DNA of 64,000 nucleotides from Rhytidiadelphus loreus (GCA_947034895.1 OX344764.1:36582935-36646934); one strand, 5' to 3'. Positions 12,539 through 24,603 are shown, counted from the stretch's first letter. The notes: generated from the sequence alone by a model not told the origin. Translations and numbers: made by a program.

Positions 12539-13429
12539 ATACCTCAAAACCTCAAACTTGTTAGAAGAGAAGGGTTCATATAGTTTTGACATGAATTACG
12601 TTCTACGAAGGATTTAAAATATTAAAATAGAGCATTTATCATGACTAATACATGCAAAATCAAATTGCACTCCATCACATTACAAGAATGAAAAGTTTGT
12701 GTGGTTTCTTGAATGCAATTTTCCAGCACAATCTTTGACATATAAAACACACAGAAATTCTACAATTTCAATACATGTTTAAAATATATATGAAGACAGT
12801 GTAAGTAGCCACTGATTTTTTCATGGAAGATAATATATTATTCACATAACAAGATTGCTTTTCGATCATCCCCTGGGCACCATATTCGAGACGTGATGCC
12901 TCAGAATTTGCAGATCTTGTAAGAACACCAGAACCAAAGCTTGGCATCAAAGCCTGCAGCACTTCTTTCCTGGAGTGTTCGGGGAGCAATCAGAGGCAAG
13001 GGTGTTGTTAAAGCGGAGTCCAATAATCTTCGCCATCATCAAAACAAAGTTCAGCACAGGACGAGTACAAGCAAATTGATTCAAACATTGCGATTAATCA
13101 AAGAAAGTTCAGCATTTATGATTAAGTTACAAGCATCCTGATTCAAACACTGCTACGCTTATGCCAATTAAGAAAGGTCTGTCTGTCTTGAGCAGAATCC
13201 TCATTTGTTAGCAGAGTAAAATTTGATGTCTTGTTTGCATTGATGAGTAATTCTACTTAAGCTTGTGAGCATCCTCTATTTTATTTCTTTCAGAATCTCT
13301 TACATAAAGACATTCAACTATTCAAGTTTCTGCTTCATCACTATCCAAACACAAACCGAGCTTTTCTCAAATGTGCTATCTTCTGTACAAACTCTATTGA
13401 CAAGAAAAACAATTTACAAACTGGAGGCC

Positions 13430-14742
13430 CTAATCGTCTGAACGTCTGGTTCCAGGAAACATCTTGACGACAAATGTGGAGATTCCCACGAGAGAGAAGA
13501 GCAGCACGTCGCCTTCGCTGAACCCATTTTCAAGTGAGAAATCTTTCCACCCTTTGGCCAGATGCACCCTGCCTTGCCCCAAGAATGTCGTAACTCGGAG
13601 ATCCACCACTCGTAGATGATCACTTGCTCCAAGCAGAGTCACATGCCCCTTCAACTTATCCCCGTGCTCCTTCACAAAAGAAAACGGTAGTTCCTGCAAC
13701 AATTGATCATCAAAGTATCAAATTCTTGTAATAAGAATTTCTTGTTTCGTTCCTACTGTTGTCAAATTACTTGTTCAGAAAATTTCACAAGTCGAGATTC
13801 ATCCACGCATTCATAGCCAAGGCCATGGAGGGAAGGGGGGGGGGGGGGGGATGGATGAGGAGGATTGACAGAGTACCATCCGCATGGCGTGTTTGCCATT
13901 GAAATTATTCGGTGTGAGCTTCTTCAGAAATTGTGGAAACCTGGAATTTGCACTGATGGCAGAATTGAGCCCTGGGTAGTTGACATACTCGTTTTCGCGA
14001 ACGTTAGAAGTCGACCTCTGTGGGGGCACCGCTTCTACACAGCGTGTTGGAGCATGTGCCTCTGCAGAGGTGGAATTGACATGGCCAGAAGGAAAAATTT
14101 GTATGTCTTCGTGGTTTGTAGTTGATCTTGAATGCTGCGGTGCAAATTCTGAGGTTACGGCGTCATCGCTCGTTCCATAATCTTCGTCACCTTTAATTGT
14201 TTCGGTTGTCGTTCTCTGCGGGAATTCTGGACTACAGAGGAGGACACGAAAAGTTGAATTGGCACTCAGCCAGAAGAATACATTGTCGCCCACCTGAAAG
14301 TCATTCTCTTTGGCAAAAGCATTCCATGCTCGACCCAGAAAAACTCTGGGAGACTCTTGGGGTCGAGTGACAGAGGTCCTCACTGTAAGCGGCACAGACT
14401 GTGACTTGTCATTTGGTCCCGTTAGGGAGAGCACCCTGTGAAACCTGTCACCATGTTCTCGGAGGAACGACGAAGGTATCTCCTTCGCTCAAATGGTAGA
14501 AAACATCGAGACACTAGGAAGTTAATTTCGGAAGGGATGAACACAACCTCGAAGCATCGAGACACTAGGAAATTAATTGCGAAAGGGATGAACGCAACCT
14601 CGAAGAATCAAGTTGGAAGGAAAATCGGTGTGCTCATCAGTCGCTCAGTTCTTCGCAGCATGGAGCGCGTTAGCGTCTTTCCGAAAATCGGCGCGTTGGA
14701 CTCCTGCAACCTTCGTAGAAGTCCCCTGTCAGTGCTCGACAT
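13430..14742 (-). CDS. B3-domain (REM-like) transcription factor, copy 1, with damaged splice donor
   Basis: A plant DNA-binding protein with two B3 domains, expected to act in the nucleus. Exons: 14742-14638 (35 codons, MSSTDRGLL start), 14482-13877 and 13693-13430, giving 324 residues if all are joined in phase. B3 domain 1 spans exon 1 and the start of exon 2 (FLREHGDRFHRVLSLTGPN then NAFAKENDFQVGDN). Domain 2 spans the end of exon 2 (SRFPQFLKKLT) and exon 3 (FVKEHGDKLKGHVTLLGAS, GWKDFSLENGFSEGDVLLF). It is a tandem paralogue of the gene at 16079-17406, with matching exon borders. The oddity is the first donor: the sister gene has GTG/GTGAGT, this one CTG/ATGAGC, so the canonical GT is lost and read-through meets a stop after MSTPIFLPT. 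It may therefore be a decaying copy, or use an unusual splice. Confidence 0.8.
14504..14605. repeat. 51-bp tandem duplication inside B3 copy 1 intron
   Basis: 14504-14554 and 14555-14605 are two copies of one unit, beginning CATCGAGACACTAGGAA and ending CAACCTCGAAG, with a few substitutions. The sister gene intron has a single, shorter version. It lies between the damaged donor and the exon 2 acceptor. Confidence 0.85.
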
Positions 14743-16078
14743 GGTTCCTGCCTGCATTGCCCAACTAATTTTCTCCCAAGCAATGGTTGCAATCGTATTG
14801 GCATGCGTATGCATAGCTTTTGAAGCTGCAATTCCAGCTAACATATTTGGGCATCATTAGGTCATAATATATGGTAAAGCAGATTTGATTTCGCAAATCT
14901 CAAGGATTTACTACCTCTACCAATTCGGTAGTCCCGTCGTCCTCGCCCCGTCATGATGAGACTAGCTTCTCTCGAACGCAATCGATGATATATAAGCTTA
15001 TATGGATCACTATCTGCTCCAGATATCATTAATTTTGACAATTTTTTTAAATAAATGCAGTCGGCTTTTTCATATCCTGCAGGGGAGATGGACAAAGAAT
15101 CACGTCACTCCTTCGTTGACGAGAAACTTGACAATGCAAGAATGATAGTATACCTTCCGTTCAGACAACATGAGAAGTCTTGTTTTCAGATAGTACCATT
15201 TTCCTTTCTTTCTAAAGCTGTCGATGTAGTCAGTATGGGCCAATCTTGTGACCAAGCACAGCAATGAAAGCACACATTCAATGGTGCACCTTGCTATCCA
15301 CCCCGGGAAGGAAATGCTTCAATCTGGTAAGTGGACAACTTACTCAATACAAGTGTATAGCACAACAGATTTGCACCGTGCAATGCAAGCTAGTAGGGCA
15401 TCCAGACCAAGAACGATCGAGAGGACATCCATCGATCATGAACCATGTGAGGTCGGTGGAATGCACTAACAGCAAGAAGTTCAACACAGAAATTACCCCC
15501 GAGTCTGCAAGCGCAGAAAGAGGAAAGGCCATACCACCCACCGTCAGTGCGAGATTCGATCTCATTGGTTGCTCACTTTTTGAGTCGCTACTTCGTTCAA
15601 ATATAGATCCACCGCGTGTGCACGGTACCTGTGTCTGAAAGACTTTGCAGACCAGTGAATATTTCAAGCTCCACCAATGCCGACAGGTGCATCGATTTGA
15701 TCGCTACAATCAAGAGCTCCTTGCCAATCTCTTACTAATTAAATGTCATTCATTTGATTACTATGTTTAGGAATTTGACCTCCAAATAAAGATACCGAGA
15801 GTTCCAAGTCAGAATCAAATCATGTAATGACAATAATCTTTGACATTAACCAATAAGGTAAGAAGTTTCAACTTGAGTGGTTTGAGTGCTACTCTTGAGA
15901 GCTACATAAATACATACAGTAAGGTTTATTTCAGTTGCTTGCTCCTGTGCCCACTAATACAGTCATCAAATGTGCCCCATCATTATCCAAACACGAACCG
16001 GTCTTTTCCCAAATGTGTTATCTTATGAATAGATACTAAAAAATCGAAGGAAAAAATTGGCCTGCAAGTCCAAATGCA
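14743..16078. other. Spacer between the tandem B3 genes
   Basis: This contains the upstream region of B3 copy 1 and the 3' region of copy 2. Traces of the duplication unit are visible: CCAAACACGAACCGGTCTTT near 15988 matches CCAAACACAAACCGAGC near 13346, and GTAGTCCCGTCGTCCT near 14930 matches the GTCCCGCCGTCCT text near 17615. Open frames on either strand around 15055-15667 resemble nothing I know and I do not call them genes. Confidence 0.5.
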
Positions 16079-17406
16079 TTAGCTGGCTCCGGGAAACATC
16101 TTGACGACAAACGTGGAGACTCCCACGAGAGAGAAGAGCAGCACGTCACCTTCGCCAAACCCATTTTCAAGTGAGAATTCTCTCCACCTTTTGCCCAGAT
16201 ACACCCTGCCACGTCCCGCGAATGTCGTAATTTGGAGATTCACCACTCGCAAATGATCACTTGCACCAAGCAGAGTCAAATGCTCATGCAACTTATCCCC
16301 ATGCTCCTTCACAAAAGCAACCGGTATTTCCTGCAACCATAATTGATCATCACAGAGTCAGATTCTTGAGAATTTCTTGTTTGAATTCGTTAAGTCTAGT
16401 GTTGTCAAATTACGTAACTTCTTCACAAAATTCACAAACGAGATTCACCTCACAAGTCTATCATAGCCAAGGTCATCATGGAGTGTTTTGACGTGACCAC
16501 AGGGGAGTGGGCATGGGTTGACGTCAATACCGGTCCATTGGCGTGTTTGCCATTGAGGTTATTACACGATGTGAGCCTCTTCACAAATTGTGGAAACCTG
16601 GAATTTGCACTGACGGCGGAATTGAGCCCTGGGTACTTGACATACTCTTCTTCGCGAACATTAGAAGTCAGTTTCTGAGGTAGCACCGCTTCTACCCTGC
16701 ATGTCGGTACCTGTGATTCAACAGTGTTGGAATTGACGCGACATGGAGGAACTTGGATTTCTTCGTGGTTAGTAATTGATGCTGAGGTGCCTTCTCTGAG
16801 GTCCTGCCGTGCTAGTTTTGGATGCTGAGGTGCTAATTCTGAGGTTATGGCGTCGTCGCTCGTTCCATCAGCTTCGTCGTCACCTTTGGAAGAATTAGTC
16901 CTCGTGGATGTCGCGTTCTCCAGAGATTGCGGACTACAGAGCATGACACGAAAGCTTGACCTTGCAACCAGCCAGAAGATGACCTCATCGCCCACCTGAA
17001 AGCCATTCTCCTTGGCGAAACCAACCCATCCGCGACACAGATACACACTGGCTCCTTTGTCAGCGCCTCTCACTGTAAGAGTCACAGATCGTGACTTGCC
17101 ATTTGGTCCCGTCAAGGATAGCACCTTGTGCAACCTATCACCGTGTTCGCGGACGAACTTCGTCGGGATCACCTTCGCATGTACATCGTAGCAAAAAATC
17201 AAGACACTTGTAAGCTAGTATCGGAGAGGAGATGAATTGAACACAATTAAGCTCGATCGAGAGATCGAGTTCGAAGGAAATTAAGTACTCACCACTCGCT
17301 CGGATTTCTTCAGCATTGCGCTAGTCAGCCTCTTTCGGAAATACGGCGCATTGGACTCATTCAACCTTCGTAGAGATCCCATGTCACAGAACTGAGCCCT
17401 CGTCAT
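16079..17406 (-). CDS. B3-domain (REM-like) transcription factor, copy 2, intact
   Basis: A two-B3-domain plant nuclear DNA-binding protein of 335 residues. Exons: 17406-17293 (38 codons), 17172-16531 (214) and 16330-16079 (83 plus stop); all junctions are phase 0 with GT-AG borders. Domain 1, residues about 19-120, has NAPYFRKRLTSAMLKKSERV, IPTKFVREHGDRLHKVL, GWVGFAKENGFQVGDEVIFW and FRVMLC. A Ser/Thr/Asp-rich linker follows. Domain 2, about 230-335, has SRFPQFVKRLT, IPVAFVKEHGDKLHEHLTLL, RWREFSLENGFGEGDVLLFS and FVVKMFPG. The start is the first ATG of the frame with the domain; MGSL nine codons on is an alternative. It shares exon layout with the copy at 13430-14742, so the pair arose by tandem duplication including the 3' flank. 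Target genes cannot be read from sequence. Confidence 0.9.
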
Positions 17407-18038
17407 GATTCCTTCCCGGCCTGCACCAACCAAGCCCGTCGCCAACTAATTTTCTCTAAGCGGATGCACTAGTCGACTTGCCCTTCATGCATGGCCGTCA
17501 AAACTGCTGCAATTCCCAAACAACATATTCAAACAGCATCTAGGCCATAGATTTGATCTGGCAACACCGATTTGACGTTGCAGACCGAGAGGAGTTAATT
17601 AAATTACTCGTCAGTCCCGCCGTCCTAGCTTGTCCCGCCGTCCTAGCTAGCTTGTCCCGGCATTCGAGAGAACGCTGCAGTGGAGGCGAGTAGAATTTGT
17701 TTGTGCTGGAGCTTATCATCTCGATCTTTCACACTCAAGTTTGTGTTTCATCATCACTGCCGAGTTATGAATCCTTCCTGGCTCCTAAAATTCTTCTGTC
17801 CTCCGCCTCCGCCATGTCCACTGCAGCTATGTACCTGGAATCTGCAAAACATTCTCGAATATCATGTAAGTGAAAACTAAGCGGCACAAATCTTCAGATT
17901 TCTAAAACTTAGGACAAGTGTGGAGATGTGATTTCAGGCAAGTCTTTGTTGAGAACTGATGTCAATTTTTCGAAAGAACCAATTTTGTGAAATTACACTA
18001 ATATAACGAGCATGACTAGAATTTATGTCTTGTTCAAT
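17407..18038. other. B3 copy 2 upstream region
   Basis: This should hold the promoter and 5' leader of the minus-strand B3 gene. A short direct repeat, GTCCCGCCGTCCTAGCT, occurs twice at about 17613-17648. The plus-strand frame at 17680-17880 has no recognisable features and is not called. Confidence 0.35.
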
Positions 18039-18965
18039 TTAACCCCTAAAGGACCAAGGCCTTTTTTCTGCCAAAAAACACTCAAAACTGCCATTTCTAC
18101 AGCAAAGAGTAAAAAAAATTGAAAATTGTTTTTTACCCATATCTAACCGTAGGATCTTACACCTTAATAGTATGAGAATGTGTGGAAAAAATTTCAGAAT
18201 TTTTCAGCGTACAGATTGCAAGATATTTGTGTTTAAAGTGAAAAAAACAAGTTTTTCAGCACATTGCGGGACTAGATTATATGAATTTGAACATTTTTAA
18301 CTTAAATTTTTTGCACTACAAAGTTTTGAGCTTTAAATCATTATAGTGGAGAGTTGAGTTGAGAGTTTAGGGAAAAAAAATGTTTTCAATAAAACTTAAT
18401 TTTCATGCTTAAAAAAATTGTAGAATAGAAATAGATACAAAATTGAATGAAAATCTATTTTATTAATATATCTAAGATAGAATTAAAATTCACTAATCCC
18501 CACAGTGAGATTGTTCTAGCAAGCAAACTAAACCATGTGGAACTTTTTTTTTTAAATTGTCAAAATTGCATTCAAAAATGAATCCTACAAGTTATTTTTT
18601 CAAGAAGATGCTCTAATTGCCCAAAAAACAAGATTGTCGATAACTTTCTCACAAAAAATCCAAATGAAATGAATCAAAGCTTTACAGATAGACAAAAATA
18701 TAATCTATGAGGGAAAAAAATTTAGAAAAAAAAATTCAAATTTTTGCAAATTTTTTTTGTTGCCCAATCTCCCCTGTTTTGAGTCTCATGGGCATAATTT
18801 TTGTTCTCGGGCATTGATTGGAAAAAAAATTATATTCCCACAAAGGTAATCAGTTTTTCTATCTTCAAAAAAAGTTTCAAAAAATGAGGAGAAAAATTCA
18901 GCCCGTAAGTACCTGCCCGAAATCCATTTGTCCCCCGAAGGGACACTTGGTCCTTTGGGAGTTAA
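18039..18965. mobile_element. TTAA-flanked element B (piggyBac-like ends)
   Basis: TTAA at 18039-18042 then CCCCTAAAGGACCAAGG; the other end, read on the minus strand from TTAA at 18962-18965, begins CTCCCAAAGGACCAAG. The inside is very AT-rich, with no long frame. Large parts match the reverse complement of element E (41387-42513), for example GAGAATGTGTGGAAAAAATT. It is a non-autonomous element, and the piggyBac-type assignment is an inference from the ends. Confidence 0.7.
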
Positions 18966-19189
18966 GCATTGACTAAATTGCAAGTTCCAAACCTACAACA
19001 ACAATTGTAGTTATTATAGTTTACTTACTGTAATAGTAATATGAAGAAGTTGTTTTTGATTTCAAAGTATGTATGTATGTAGAAGAAATCTTCATAGATT
19101 TGAAGATTTTGCAACGTGTAGTATATTTAAGGTCCAATATTTTAATTTAGTAGCAATTTCAAATTTTGGTTTAAAAGGCTTTGGAACTC

Positions 19190-19560
19190 ACAAATTTGCT
19201 ATTACCCCCCTCGGTAAAGTCTGAAGGCCTTTTTCCATCAAAATCCGTTGAAAACTATCATTTCTATTGCAAAGAGCAAAAAAAATTATTATTATTATTT
19301 TTTTTACATATCTAATTGTAGGATCGGGCACTATATTAGTGTAAAAATGTGTGGAAGAGATTTTAGAAACTTTGACCTTGTAAAACTTTAAAAATAAACA
19401 AATTGTAGAATTAAATTCATAAATGAATCCTACAAGTGCTTGAAAAACAAGATTGTCTACAACTTTCACATCACTAATCCAATTAAGGTAAACTAGCCCA
19501 TGACATGCAAATTGCCCAATGTAGACACCTAGAAAACCACCCATTACAATCTTGCATGTA
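19190..19560. repeat. Partial copy of element B
   Basis: The order of words matches element B: AAGGCCTTTTTCCATCAAAA, CATTTCTATTGCAAAGAGCA, ACATATCTAATTGTAGGATC and AAAATGTGTGGAAGAGATTT. No complete terminal repeats are seen, so this is a truncated or diverged copy. The flanking DNA 19560-20190 is AT-rich with nothing I can name. Confidence 0.5.
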
Positions 19561-20192
19561 CCCTTTTCAGTTTTTTGTGGAAAAGTTTAACCACCAATGG
19601 TTGAATGACACATGTACTCCATCAATTTTTCATTTATAGTTTTCTTAGAAAGCCATGGTTTTTTACTATCCCCTCAAACTATACCACTCATAATGTTATG
19701 AGTGACATTATTGACTAGTTGTAGAGATTTTCCTTAAGTGACAAAATATTTAAAGAAGCCATTGATCTTCCAAAACGTAATTAAAGTGACTTACCTTCCC
19801 TAGTTCACTCATAAGATAATTCTTGGGTTTTCAAAAATGCTTAGGGGGGTTATGTTACATATTATACCATATTATACTAACTAAAGGAAAATGAAACAAT
19901 GATTGGTAGAAAAATGCACTAATTATTTTATATTGCATCTTTTGAAAGAACATCCTTTCTTAGATAGGTAGGTTCTTTGCAATTTAACAATGAGATTCTT
20001 ACAATTGGTAAATAGTATTGTATAATTAAATTAACCTAAGTATTATTATCATTTTATAATCAAATTTGGATTTAAAAATTCAATAAAAATACATTAATTA
20101 AAAAATTTCCTTAGGAGATAGGTATAGTTTTTGGAATTTTTAAGTCAAAATAAACAACGACCTAAGAAAAATTTAGATATAAAATCTTCATT

Positions 20193-20835
20193 TTAACCTC
20201 TAAATGTCCAGGGCACAAAAATGTGGTGTCAAAGAAAGTTTGAAGTTAAATAAAACCTTACCAAATTACTATTCAGTTTTACCAGTTTATATTTTTGAAA
20301 GGTTCTTTTTGAAGCCTAGTTTTAGCATCAATAATCCGATTTTGAAAATGAATGATTATAATTTTTCTATTCAAGATTTAGGGCAAGGGTACCCATTGCA
20401 ATCTTGACTTTTGGTAGTGTTGAGGATTCTTGGAAATGAGCCTCAAATACACTAGACCTTCGAGAAAAAATAGCATTGGAAATTCATTTAAACAAATTGT
20501 AGAGTAGATTTTTAGAAGCCATAAATTGATTGGGGTTATGCTTAGGCCCTTCAACCTCATACTTTTTTGGTGACCAATTTTTTAGATTTGATATGCAAAA
20601 AGAGAGCTCAAAGATTTTCATAGTTTTAACACCCTCATGATCAAACATTATAATCTTTTAGTCTTTAAATGATATTATTGTGTTTTCTTTTCCTATGCGA
20701 TCTCTAACATGTCTAGTTTGAATTCGTAAGGTTACAATTCAAAAATTGATTCAACTTATCAAAATATTGACTTTTTGTTCAATTTAGAGCAAATTTCAAG
20801 AGGCTTAAAATATGTCTTGGGCATTTAGGGGTTAA
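20193..20835. mobile_element. TTAA-flanked element C
   Basis: TTAA at 20193-20196 is followed by CCTCTAAATGTCCAGGGC; the opposite end, from TTAA at 20832-20835 on the minus strand, reads CCCCTAAATGCCCAAGAC. There is no coding frame of note. It shares its right-hand TTAA with element D, so the two lie end to end. A fragment of the same end (CATTTAGGGGTTAACC) lies in a ClpX intron near 33063. Confidence 0.65.
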
Positions 20836-21070
20836 CCCTTTACTTCCTAAGAATTCATGATTTTAAATTGCAAACTTTGATTGATCATATTGTAGAAAGT
20901 ATAATCTAAATGGAAGATTTTATTATATCATTAGCTTGAGTAAAGAACATTGTATGTATTGGTTTAAAATAAATAATTATTAAAATAAATAAAAATACCC
21001 ATATAAACTCTTCAAAATTGCTAAAAAAATGTGAGGCCTAATATGGATTTCTTAGGAAGTAAAGGGTTAA
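20832..21070. mobile_element. TTAA-flanked element D, perfect 18-bp inverted ends
   Basis: From TTAA at 20832-20835 the left end reads CCCTTTACTTCCTAAGAA; from TTAA at 21067-21070 on the minus strand the right end is identical over 18 bases. At 239 bp it is a compact, well-preserved MITE. Perfect ends point to relatively recent activity or a young copy. Confidence 0.8.
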
Positions 21071-21221
21071 GACATTCATAATTCACTTAATATGATGTCA
21101 TGACTCTCGAGGTTAGATGGATGAACATTATTTCATAGAAAAATTGTCTATAAAAGAAAAAATAAATCTGGTTGAACTTTAGCATTTCTTCAAATTGATT
21201 TACGGTAGTAATTTAACTACA

Positions 21222-21315
21222 ATGGGGAGCGCGATTTAGTATGGGTTGCATGATTTAGTATGGAGAGCTCGATTTAGTATGGGTTGCACGATTTAGTATG
21301 GGGAGCATGATTGCG
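21222..21315. repeat. 19-bp tandem repeat upstream of COG4
   Basis: About five units built on ATGGGTTGCATGATTTAGT. Two sub-types alternate (one with GGGAGC/GAGAGC, one with GGTTGCA/C), so the higher-order period is 38 bp. The array ends about 350 bases before the COG4 start codon, a position where it could affect transcription (inference). Confidence 0.85.
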
Positions 21316-21668
21316 AGTCTTCCATGGATTTTGCCTGGCGAGTGTCTTCGAAGTGTGTTTGCAGATCCATTGTTGCCAAATCAATGAATGCTCAATTCTC
21401 GATGCATAATCTTTGCTTAGTATGCTTTCCTGATGTGTGCAGTAGATGCAATATCCAGTTCGACGAGAAGAGAGGAGATGCGCCGTGCCTCGACTGACTC
21501 GTAGATGGAGTTGTGATCGCAACCCCGCATTGCTTCGCATCGTCTTTTCTTGTCAAATTTTCTTAAGCTTCGGTTCGACGGATTGATGTAGCGGGCGGTG
21601 AAGTTTTCGGGAAGGCTCTGTGGATTTCGGAGAGAGAATGCTCGAGGTTTAGACTGAAACCCTAAGCG

Positions 21669-24603
21669 ATGGTGTCGGAGGAGGTGCGCACGGCCTCGGC
21701 GCCGGTGGTGAACATGCTCGAGCAGATCCGGGCGCTCACGGATGTCGGGGCCATGACGCGCCTGCTCCATGAGTGCATCGCGTACGAGCGCAGCATTGAC
21801 AACGAGCTGGAATCTCTGCTGGGGGAGCGGCAAGGACTGGAGAGGAAGCTCGCGGGGCTGCACCAATCTGCGGAGGTTCTGGATTTCGTTCGCTCGGATG
21901 CGGAGCAGATGCAGCGCAGCGTGTCTTCGACTTGTGATTTGGCGGATCACGTGAGTGGCAAAGTTCGGGAGCTCGATCTGGCGCAGTCTCGGGTGCAGTC
22001 CACGCTGACGAGGATCGATGCCATTGTGGATCGGACGAATTGCATCGACGGAGGAAAGCAGGCTTTGGAGGTCGAGGATTATGAGACAGCCGCGAAGTAC
22101 GTGGAGACGTTCTTGCAGCTGGATTCGGAGTTCCATGAATCTGCCGGTCCTGGTTTAGGGTTTAGTGGGGACACTGGAGCCGAGCAGCGGAGGCTGATGT
22201 TTGAATCGAAGGCGAAGTTAGAGGGCATTATTCGGAAGAAGCTCGCAGCGGCCATCGAGGCGAAGGATCACGCCAATGTCGTGCGGTTTGTGAAGCTGTA
22301 CCCCCCTCTGAGGTTGCAGGAGGAGGGACTTCGTTCTTTCGTAGGGTACTTGCGGAAGATTGTTGCAATGCGCGCACTCAGCGAATATGAAGGCCTTGTC
22401 TCGTCTTTAGGAGTCGGGGATACAGGAACAGCGGATTTTGTTGGCATTTTGAACAACATATTTAAGGATGTTGCTTTTGCGGTCGAGGAGAACGAGGATC
22501 TACTGTTTGATTTGGCTGGAGAAGAAGGCATTGCATTGGCGATGTTGGAGCTTCAAGAGGAGTGCAACGCGAGGGGTTCTTTGATTATCAAGAAATATAT
22601 TGAACAGAGAAAGCTTTCAAAGCTGTCGAAAGAGATCGCCCTGCACAACAAGAATGATATGACTTTATTGACTGTTGGTGCCCCAGAAGGACCGGACCCG
22701 CGAGAGATGGAAGTTTATTTGGAGGAGATGATGTTGTTGAGTCAGACGAGTGAGGACTATTTTCATTTTATGGACACGAAGATGAGGGAGACAGGGGCTA
22801 CCGGTGGAAAACTGAGCCCAAGGGAATCAATTACCTTTAAGGCAGGAAGCTTTGGCCTGTCAGTGCAGGAGTTGGTTGGGTACTATATTGTGCTGGAGGA
22901 GTACTTCATGAGCGAGAACGTGAAGAAGGCTATCAAGATTGACGAGCTTGTGGCAGATGGAATGACCACATCTATGGTAGATGATGTTTTCTACGTCCTG
23001 CAGAGCTGCACCAGGCGAGCGATTTCCACCACCAACCTTCTATCCGTTCTGCAGATTATCGATCACGCTGCTGGTCTCCTGAATGACGATTTCAGCGAGG
23101 CATTGGAACGAAAAATTCGAGAACCCAGTCTGTTCTTGAAGATCTTTTCTGCAGGTGTAGCAGTGCTGAAGGCGGGCATTGAAGCCTCCACAGCTCTTAA
23201 CAACGTGGATGTGAGTGCGGAGTACGTAGGAAAGCTTAAGCATGACATTGAGGAGCATTCTTTTGAGGTGAGCTACTCATTTCTATTAGAAAAACTGTCG
23301 CACTTTTTCCTTCAAGGGTTTAGCACGGCTGCAAAGAAATTTTAAATTTTAAATCTCGTCACTGTTCAGCAAATCAGTATTGCTAATTCACCACTGTTGT
23401 CCTGACTTTTTTGGAGTTTGAGAGTTGATTTAGACCGAAGATTGAGTCCACATTGAATATTTTTTTCAGAAGAACTAGATAGGCAAGTGTGTACTTCTGT
23501 TGGGACTTGGGATGAATCAAGAAGGGAAGCGGCTTGGAGTTAAACTTTCCATCTTTTGGTTGCTATCCAATGCATCTTTATAAGGGAGGTCTTTGAAGTG
23601 AAGCGATGATGTATTCAATAGGGACTGCATTGCGGGGTTGTCTGTAAGGATGTAGCGTTCCATCCTGACCTAGTGTGCGTCACTGTTTGCAGACGTTCTT
23701 TGGACCTGGAGAAAGGGAAAAGGTGAAGTCCGCTTTACGAGAACTTGAGGACATAGGAAACCGCTACAAACATATTGGAAACCAAGGATTGGAACATTTG
23801 ACTAATAGCATCACTCCAAGATTGCGAAATCTTCTGGATGTGGTCAGCATCGTGAACCTTGTCTTTTAGAGAATCATTTTTCCAAAGCTCCAGTTGGCCC
23901 CGATTTGGTCCATTCTTGACCATGCTAACCATCATTCAACCAGTTCATTGCCTGCTTGGCTTGTTTTAGACCTATTTTTTGACTCATGCTGCCTCTGTCT
24001 TGCACTTTTAATGCGACAAAGTTCCAAGACTTGTTTGAAAGGTAGGTTCAAGGTCTACTTCGTTCCCACACTTGTCGAGACATGCTAATATGCATCACCT
24101 GATGTCTGTTTATTGGTTGACAGGTTGGAACTGTAAGCTATGAGCTGACTGAAACACAGTATGCTGAGAACGAGGTCAGTGACCCTTGGGTCCAGAAGCT
24201 GTTACACGCCGTTGACATCACAGTCGCATGGTTACAGCCTCTTCTGACAACAAACAATTATGACTCGCTGGTGCATCTGATTATTGACACGTTAGTGAAA
24301 CGACTCGAGGTCCTAATGACACAAAAACGGTTTAATCAACTTGGAGGTCTTCAGCTAGATCGGGACGCTCGAACACTGGTTGGTCACTTTTCAGCTATGA
24401 CCCAACGAACAGTACGCGACAAGTTTGCTCGTCTTACACAGATGGCTACAATCCTAAACTTAGAGAGGGTGTCGGAAATTCTAGATTACTGGGGTGACAA
24501 CTCCGGGCCTATGACATGGCGCCTTACTCCTGCTGAAGTCCGCCGAGTGCTTGGACTCCGGGTTGATTTCAAGCCTGAAGTAATAGCCGCTCTGAAGCTG
24601 TAA
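21669..24603 (+). CDS. COG4: Conserved oligomeric Golgi complex subunit 4
   Basis: A subunit of the eight-protein COG tether, which acts at the Golgi in retrograde vesicle capture and keeps glycosylation enzymes in place. Exons: 21669-23267 (533 codons), 23693-23842 (50) and 24124-24603 (159 plus stop), all phase 0, giving 742 residues, the usual plant length. Evidence includes the N-terminal helical stretch (MLEQIRALTDVGAMTRLLHE, IDAIVDRTNCIDGGKQAL), then YETAAKYVETFLQLDSEF. The very conserved C-terminus has YELTETQYAENEV, PWVQKLLHAVD, KRLEVLMTQKRFNQLGGLQL, TQRTVRDKFARLTQMATIL, MTWRLTPAEVRRVLGLRVDF and AALKL. Most of the protein sits in one long first exon. A GC-rich coding start contrasts with the AT-rich repeats just upstream. 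An AATAAA lies at 24824. Confidence 0.96.

Noticed and set aside
12941..13141. Plus-strand frame with LLSWSVRGA, recalling the start of plant LINE endonucleases
   Set aside because: Only a few residues fit, and the catalytic motifs that should follow are absent.
15264..15667. Long overlapping frames between the two B3 genes
   Set aside because: Both strands are open over the same interval without domain signatures or splice context; treated as chance.
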